Positions 6,054-9,763 of a stretch of DNA of 9,763 nt are shown piece by piece. Position 1 is the stretch's first letter. Each line of letters starts with the position of its first letter. Source of the stretch: Hyphomicrobiales bacterium (lineage in GTDB: Bacteria > Pseudomonadota > Alphaproteobacteria > Rhizobiales > CAYWUX01); NCBI GenBank assembly GCA_028279265.1, contig JANQOC010000573.1:1-9763 (forward strand), written 5' to 3'. The notes under the pieces are model-generated. The model saw nothing but the letters and a program-made list of their open reading frames with translations. It was not told where the DNA came from and did not search any database. The position numbers and the translations under genes are program-made.

Positions 6054-7160
6054 ATGGCTACGGAAGCTACTGCGGTCACGGACGAGAGGATCAAAGACGA
6101 AACCTTCTTCGCCCGCATGATGAAGAAACCGGAACTCGGGGCAATCGCGGGTGTTATACTTGTTACGGTGTTCTTCCTGTTCACTGCCGACAGCGCAATG
6201 TTCACATTGGCAGGATTTATGAATTTCATGTCGCCTGCAGCCCAGCTGGGGATCCTGGCGATCGGCGCTGCCTTGCTTATGATCGGCGGCGAGTTTGATT
6301 TATCCGTGGGATCGATGGTGGCGTTTTTCGGCCTGTTTTTCGGGGCCTGTGTGGTGACTTTCGGGGTTCCTCTGATCATCGCCATTCCGGCAACATTTGT
6401 TTTTGCCGGTATCGTCGGGGCCATAAACGGTCAGATCGTCCTGCGTACCGGACTGCCTTCTTTCATCGTCACCCTCGCCTTCTTGTTTATCTTCCGCGGC
6501 CTGTCCCTTGTTGGCCTGAAATGGGCCACAGGCGGATCAACACAATTGCGCGGTGTCCGCGATGCGGTTGAAGGTGATTTTCTGGCCCCCTTCTTCAGTG
6601 GTGATGCCTTTCCCGGATTTTTCACCATGCTGGCCAATATGGACCTCATCGACAAATTCAAGAACGGTACGCCCAAGGTTCAGGGAATCCCAGTGGAAAT
6701 ACTGTGGTTCGTCCTGGTGGCCCTGCTGGCGACCTATGTTCTTCTGAAAACCCCTGTGGGGAACTGGATATTCGCCTCAGGCGGCGATGCCAATGCCGCT
6801 TCAAACTCAGGCGTGCCGGTCAGGAATGTCAAGCTCGGCCTGTTCATGCTGACCGCATTCTGCGCCACCCTGGTGGCCATCATCACGGTTCTGGACAGCG
6901 GTTCCACCGATGCCCGTCGCGGCTTCCAGAAGGAGTTTGAAGCGATCATCGCCGCGGTTATCGGCGGCTGCCTGCTGACCGGCGGTTATGGATCGGCCAT
7001 TGGGGCGTTCTTCGGCTCCATCATATTCGGCATGGTGCTAATTGGCTTGACCTATACCCAGATCGACCAGGACTGGTATCTGGTATTCCTCGGCGGCATG
7101 CTGCTGATCGCCGTTCTCTTCAACAACATGATCCGTAAACGTGTCACGGGAGAGCGATAA
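6054..7160 (+). CDS. CUT2-type (RbsC-like) ABC sugar transporter permease
   Basis: A 368-aa inner-membrane protein of the BPD_transp_2 family. After a charged N-terminal tail come many hydrophobic segments, beginning at LGAIAGVILVTVFFLFTA. The family-defining GGEFDLSVGSMVAF, GAINGQIVLRTGLPSFIVTLAFLFIFRG and FASGGDANAASNSGVPV segments are present in order. The last two resemble the sequence near the ATPase-coupling loop of RbsC and FrcC. It forms the translocation channel with the binding protein at 5052 and the ATPase at 7162. A stretch of about 60 residues with FFSGDAFPGFFTMLANMDLIDKFKNG separates the membrane halves and is probably periplasmic. The stop is one base from the ATPase start. 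Confidence 0.94.
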   Translation: MATEATAVTDERIKDETFFARMMKKPELGAIAGVILVTVFFLFTADSAMFTLAGFMNFMSPAAQLGILAIGAALLMIGGEFDLSVGSMVAFFGLFFGACVVTFGVPLIIAIPATFVFAGIVGAINGQIVLRTGLPSFIVTLAFLFIFRGLSLVGLKWATGGSTQLRGVRDAVEGDFLAPFFSGDAFPGFFTMLANMDLIDKFKNGTPKVQGIPVEILWFVLVALLATYVLLKTPVGNWIFASGGDANAASNSGVPVRNVKLGLFMLTAFCATLVAIITVLDSGSTDARRGFQKEFEAIIAAVIGGCLLTGGYGSAIGAFFGSIIFGMVLIGLTYTQIDQDWYLVFLGGMLLIAVLFNNMIRKRVTGER

Positions 7161-7161
7161 G

Positions 7162-7941
7162 ATGTCAGAACCCATTGTCCATATGGAAAATATTGAAAAG
7201 CACTTCGGTAATGTCATTGCATTGGCGGGTGTTTCATTCGATGTCAGAGCGTCGGAGTGCCATTGCCTTCTCGGAGATAATGGCGCGGGTAAATCCACAT
7301 TCATTAAAACGATGTCGGGAGTGCACAAGCCAACGGCCGGAGAAATCTTCTTCGAAGGCAAGCCTATGAGCTTTGGCAGCCCGCGCGACTCCATGGAAGC
7401 GGGAATTGCGACCGTCTATCAGGATCTGGCAATGATCCCGCTGATGTCCGTGACCCGCAATTTCTTCATGGGCCGCGAACCGACGAAGGGGCGCGGCCTG
7501 TTGAAGCGCTTTGATACCGAGGAGGCCAACAAGATTACGGTCGAAGAAATGCGCAAAATGGGCATCAATCTGCGCGGACCGGATCAGGCGGTCGGGACAC
7601 TTTCCGGCGGCGAACGGCAAACCGTGGCCATTTCCCGTGCTGTTTATTTCGGGGCGAAAGTTCTCATCCTCGATGAGCCGACAAGTGCCCTCGGCGTTCG
7701 CCAGACGTCCAATGTTCTGGCGACTATCGACCGGGTGCGCAATCAGGGAATTGGAATTGTTTTCATCACCCACAATGTGCGTCATGCCCTGGCTGTGGGT
7801 GACCGCTTTACGGTGCTCAATCGTGGTAAAACCCTCGGTACCGCCAAAAAGGGGGAAATCACACCGGAAGAACTCCAGGACCTGATGGCCGGCGGCCAGG
7901 AAATGGCACAATTGGAAGGTTCTCTTGGAGGTACAGTTTGA
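7162..7941 (+). CDS. Single-domain ABC ATPase of the sugar/cyclitol transporter (FrcA-like)
   Basis: A 259-aa cytoplasmic ATP-binding subunit that powers the permease. Walker A is GDNGAGKST (residues 38-46). The Q-loop lies in VYQDLAMIP, the signature LSGGERQ is at 147-153, Walker B VLILDEP is at 167-173, followed by TSALGVRQ, and the switch histidine is H204 (ITHN). All catalytic elements are intact. Most sugar ATPases paired with RbsC-type permeases (RbsA, MglA, XylG) have two fused ABC domains of about 500 aa. This one has a single domain like FrcA, so it must act as a homodimer. The ATG at 7162 is preceded by GGGAG (7148-7152); the in-frame GTG at 7141 lies inside the permease gene and is less likely. 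Confidence 0.94.
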   Translation: MSEPIVHMENIEKHFGNVIALAGVSFDVRASECHCLLGDNGAGKSTFIKTMSGVHKPTAGEIFFEGKPMSFGSPRDSMEAGIATVYQDLAMIPLMSVTRNFFMGREPTKGRGLLKRFDTEEANKITVEEMRKMGINLRGPDQAVGTLSGGERQTVAISRAVYFGAKVLILDEPTSALGVRQTSNVLATIDRVRNQGIGIVFITHNVRHALAVGDRFTVLNRGKTLGTAKKGEITPEELQDLMAGGQEMAQLEGSLGGTV

Positions 7942-7962
7942 TAGATAGGTTTGGCAATTAAT

Positions 7963-8757
7963 ATGTCCTCCCTATTGGTCAAACCTTCGGGGGTGTCCGG
8001 TCTTGTAACGGACGTAACCCCCGAAAAGGCCGGTTGGCGCTATGTCGGTTTCCAGGTATACCGACTGCGCCCCGGCCAAACCCTGAGTAATGAGACGGGA
8101 GTTCGCGAAGTGTGCCTTGTCTGGCTTACCGGGACGGGCACGGCGACTGCCGGAGATCATGAATTTGGTCTCATGGGAGGACGACGGAACGTGTTTGAAG
8201 GTGAGCCCGCGGCCGTCTATATCCCTGCCGACAGCCACTGGACCGTTACGGCGGAAACAGAGCTTGAGCTTGCGGTCTGCTCGGCTCCGGGATCATCGAA
8301 AAACCCACCCCGCGCTATCCTGCCTTCCGATCTCACGAAAGAAACTCGGGGGACCGGAACAAACACCCGTTATGTGACAAATATTCTGCCGGAGGACAAA
8401 CCCGCACATGCCCTCCTCGTGGTCGAAGTGATCACGCCCGGAGGCCATACCTCATCTTATCCTCCGCATAAGCATGACCGGAACAATCTGCCGGATGAAT
8501 CACTGCTTGAGGAAACCTACTATCACCGCCTCAATCCACCCCAGGGTTTTGCCTTCCAGCGGGTTTATACGGATGACCGTTCGATCGATGAGGCAATGAC
8601 CATCGAGGATGGCGATACTGTACTCGTACCCCGGGGCTATCACCCCTGTGCCGCCTGCCACGGATACGATCTCTATTATCTAAATGTCATGGCGGGACCG
8701 GAACGCATATGGCGTTTCCACAATGATCCCGCGCATGAATGGCTTGTGGAGTCCTAG
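7963..8757 (+). CDS. iolB: IolB, 5-deoxy-glucuronate isomerase
   Basis: IolB converts 5-deoxy-D-glucuronate, the product of IolD, to 2-deoxy-5-keto-D-gluconate in the cytoplasm. The 264-aa protein has the usual IolB length and the bicupin layout. Family hallmarks are SSYPPHKHD with H169 and H171, LEETYYHR with E183, QGFAFQRVYTDDRS, VLVPRGYHP with H227, and GYDLYYLNVMAGP near the C-terminus. The histidines and glutamate are the likely metal ligands by comparison with the related KduI. The ATG at 7963 is preferred because MSSLLVKP matches the family N-terminus; an in-frame TTG at 7951 would add four residues. It is last in the transport operon, 21 bases after the ATPase, with no strong ribosome site. 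Placing iolB with the transporter ties the transport substrate to inositol breakdown. Confidence 0.95.
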   Translation: MSSLLVKPSGVSGLVTDVTPEKAGWRYVGFQVYRLRPGQTLSNETGVREVCLVWLTGTGTATAGDHEFGLMGGRRNVFEGEPAAVYIPADSHWTVTAETELELAVCSAPGSSKNPPRAILPSDLTKETRGTGTNTRYVTNILPEDKPAHALLVVEVITPGGHTSSYPPHKHDRNNLPDESLLEETYYHRLNPPQGFAFQRVYTDDRSIDEAMTIEDGDTVLVPRGYHPCAACHGYDLYYLNVMAGPERIWRFHNDPAHEWLVES

Positions 8758-8779
8758 AAATTTGGACTCCTGGAAATTC
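8748..8779 (+). repeat. Imperfect 16-base tandem repeat across the iolB stop codon
   Basis: GGAGTCCTAGAAATTT (8748-8763) is followed directly by GGACTCCTGGAAATTC (8764-8779), 13 of 16 bases identical. The first unit contains the iolB TAG stop; the second has TGG in its place. It looks like an old small duplication. Confidence 0.6.
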
Positions 8780-8784
8780 GACCT

Positions 8785-8810
8785 CGCCAATTGATCCGGG
8801 ATCGTTGGCG
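8785..8810. terminator. Possible bidirectional terminator hairpin after iolB
   Basis: CGCCAA (8785-8790) pairs with TTGGCG (8805-8810), and the inner TGATC/GATCG extends the stem past one bulged T, leaving a three-base loop. It lies between the convergent iolB and DUF1127 genes. The T-richness on either side is weak (ATTTG on plus, GAATTT on minus), so efficiency is uncertain. Confidence 0.45.
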
Positions 8811-8834
8811 ATTTGCGATCTGTCAGATCAACGG

Positions 8835-9002
8835 CTAGCGACAAATTCCGGACTGCAAACTTCCCCTGGCGATCTCCGGGATATCATATCTGGAGATCCC
8901 CAGATCGTTGAGTTCGCGATCATCAAGCTGTCGTAATTCCCGGATCAGCTTCCGCGTTGCCTGGGCTTGTTTAAATTGTCCCAACAGTGAATTGAATATC
9001 AT
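8835..9002 (-). CDS. DUF1127 small basic protein
   Basis: A 55-residue protein beginning MIFNSLLGQFKQAQATRKLI, then RELRQLDDRELNDLGISRYDIPEIARG. The second part is the DUF1127 signature (L-D-D-R-E-L-x-D-L-G-I-S-R-x-D-I), widespread in alphaproteobacteria. Small DUF1127 proteins have been linked to RNA binding and to carbon or phosphate stress responses in some species; here the role is unknown. An excellent ribosome site GGAGGT (9012-9007) lies four bases before the ATG. It is convergent with iolB and separately transcribed, so it is probably not part of the inositol system. The plus-strand open frame across 8739-8936 is its shadow. Confidence 0.88.
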   Translation of the reverse strand: MIFNSLLGQFKQAQATRKLIRELRQLDDRELNDLGISRYDIPEIARGSLQSGICR

Positions 9003-9045
9003 AGCAACCTCCATGAACGGACAAAGTGACGTGAAATTTGCCCGT

Positions 9046-9073
9046 CATATAAGTTGATTTGCCGCGGCTTCAA
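9046..9073 (-). promoter_or_regulatory. Candidate promoter of the DUF1127 gene
   Basis: On the minus strand TTGAAG (9073-9068), a 16-base spacer and TATATG (9051-9046) lie about 45 bases before the start codon. A plausible sigma-70-type pair by pattern only. Confidence 0.4.
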
Positions 9074-9105
9074 AGTGCATTAATTGCGTGTCTGACATGC
9101 AAAAA

Positions 9106-9763
9106 TCACATGGATCGGTCACCGGTCGAACAGCGCTTGTTTTCGACAATATTGACCCTCAATCGTGGCTTCCATTCCGGCCAACGAAACGGGGCCAATC
9201 CTTTGCACAAGGCAAAATAAAACTTGCGGAGGCAACCATTTCTCTTTGCATGGGCACGCAGCGCCCAGAATGCGCGTATTATCCAGGCAACGAACCGTCC
9301 CCGTATCGTCAGGCCTGTGGCGCTGCTGACGAGCGCGGACCGCCGGTCCGTCCAATCTTTTCCGAGACCGCCATCGAGACTGGCCCCGAAGCAAATGGAC
9401 TTTACGCCCTGGTCGGAGCACCATTCGAGAGTTTTGCCAATTAGCAGACGCCCGGGTCCGTATTTTAGCAATTCATCTTGCGAAACCGCCAGAACGAGAC
9501 CGCTGAAACGGTTGTTGTACAGCACCCCGAGGCTGACGGCCCCCAGTTCATTACCGATCCTGAGCGCGGTTAACACACCTCGAAACGACGCATCCGGACG
9601 ATCGGCGCCGGCAATGGAGCAGAGAAATTTCACCGTGTCGGGGAAGGCCATAAAGGATTTGAGTCCCTTTTGCTGCAACCACGATGTTTTCTGGACCTGC
9701 AGCCACTGAAACAGTTCCTGTTTTTCGGGGTCCGTATTGGCGACGATAAAGGACACGTCCCCC
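9106..9763 (-). CDS. BioF2-like GNAT acetyltransferase (Acetyltransf_6 type), C-terminal part
   Basis: The frame is open to the window edge, so the 5' part is missing; about 218 codons are seen. A GTG at 9756 could be read as a start, but it has no convincing ribosome site and the family is usually about 330-400 aa. The visible part contains the acetyl-CoA-binding-type half of the GNAT fold: FRGVLTALRIGNELGAVSLGVLYNNRFSGLVLAVSQDELLKYGPGRLLIGKTLEWCSDQGVKSICFG. The order (substrate-side strand, then Y-x-P-G-R-L-L, then a helix and final strand) matches BioF2-like or CelD/BcsL proteins. These often act in exopolysaccharide or cell-envelope modification. The basic, aromatic C-terminal tail (AWIIRAFWALRAHAKRNG) may contact membrane. 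The acyl acceptor is unknown. It lies beyond the iol genes, so a link to them is not supported. Confidence 0.75.
   Translation of the reverse strand, partial: GDVSFIVANTDPEKQELFQWLQVQKTSWLQQKGLKSFMAFPDTVKFLCSIAGADRPDASFRGVLTALRIGNELGAVSLGVLYNNRFSGLVLAVSQDELLKYGPGRLLIGKTLEWCSDQGVKSICFGASLDGGLGKDWTDRRSALVSSATGLTIRGRFVAWIIRAFWALRAHAKRNGCLRKFYFALCKGLAPFRWPEWKPRLRVNIVENKRCSTGDRSM

Noticed and set aside
8869..8897. Inverted repeat GATCTCC/GGAGATC
   Set aside because: It lies wholly inside the DUF1127 coding region and is explained by codons for its conserved segment.
8739..8936. Plus-strand 65-residue open frame after iolB
   Set aside because: It begins inside iolB, has no ribosome site or family motif, and overlaps the well-supported DUF1127 gene on the other strand.
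1..9763. CRISPR arrays, tRNA or rRNA genes, insertion sequences, toxin-antitoxin or phage genes
   Set aside because: No spaced repeats, transposase motifs or RNA-gene signatures were seen on either strand.

Overview
The window looks like chromosomal DNA of an alphaproteobacterium. The evidence is a DUF1127 small protein, a transport operon of the FrcB-FrcC-FrcA layout, and the codon use and gene style of the iol genes. The species cannot be named from sequence alone.

Layout from left to right. The window opens inside iolD (minus strand, only the N-terminal 130 codons are present). A 189-base divergent spacer carries a palindromic LacI-type operator, TTTGCAACCGGTTGCAAA. Then follows a tight plus-strand operon of three genes: a 386-aa Gfo/Idh/MocA dehydrogenase, a 298-aa IolE-like TIM-barrel protein that starts at a GTG overlapping the previous stop, and a second 383-aa Gfo/Idh/MocA dehydrogenase. 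A convergent gene encodes a LacI/GalR-family repressor (minus strand). Its upstream spacer holds a second copy of the same operator with longer arms. Beyond it runs a second plus-strand operon: periplasmic sugar-binding protein, RbsC-type permease, single-domain ABC ATPase, and iolB. The right end is unrelated: a convergent 55-residue DUF1127 protein not reached by ordinary ORF length cut-offs, and the C-terminal part of a BioF2-like GNAT acetyltransferase that runs off the edge.

How the genes fit together. The three divergent or convergent units flank the repressor gene and share one operator sequence, so they are probably one LacI-controlled regulon. The transporter would import a cyclitol or sugar-like compound. 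One or both dehydrogenases would oxidise or reduce ring hydroxyls and the IolE-like protein would dehydrate or isomerise the keto product. IolD would open the diketone ring and IolB would isomerise 5-deoxyglucuronate. IolD and IolB fix the lower part of the pathway as inositol catabolism. The upper part is not the canonical IolG/IolE pair: both dehydrogenases are longer than IolG and the TIM-barrel protein begins with a NAPCSWGVEF motif not seen in textbook IolE. The cluster is therefore a good candidate for uptake and breakdown of an unusual inositol stereoisomer or a modified inositol. No iolC, iolJ, iolA or canonical iolG is visible here; they may lie to the left of the window beyond iolD or elsewhere.
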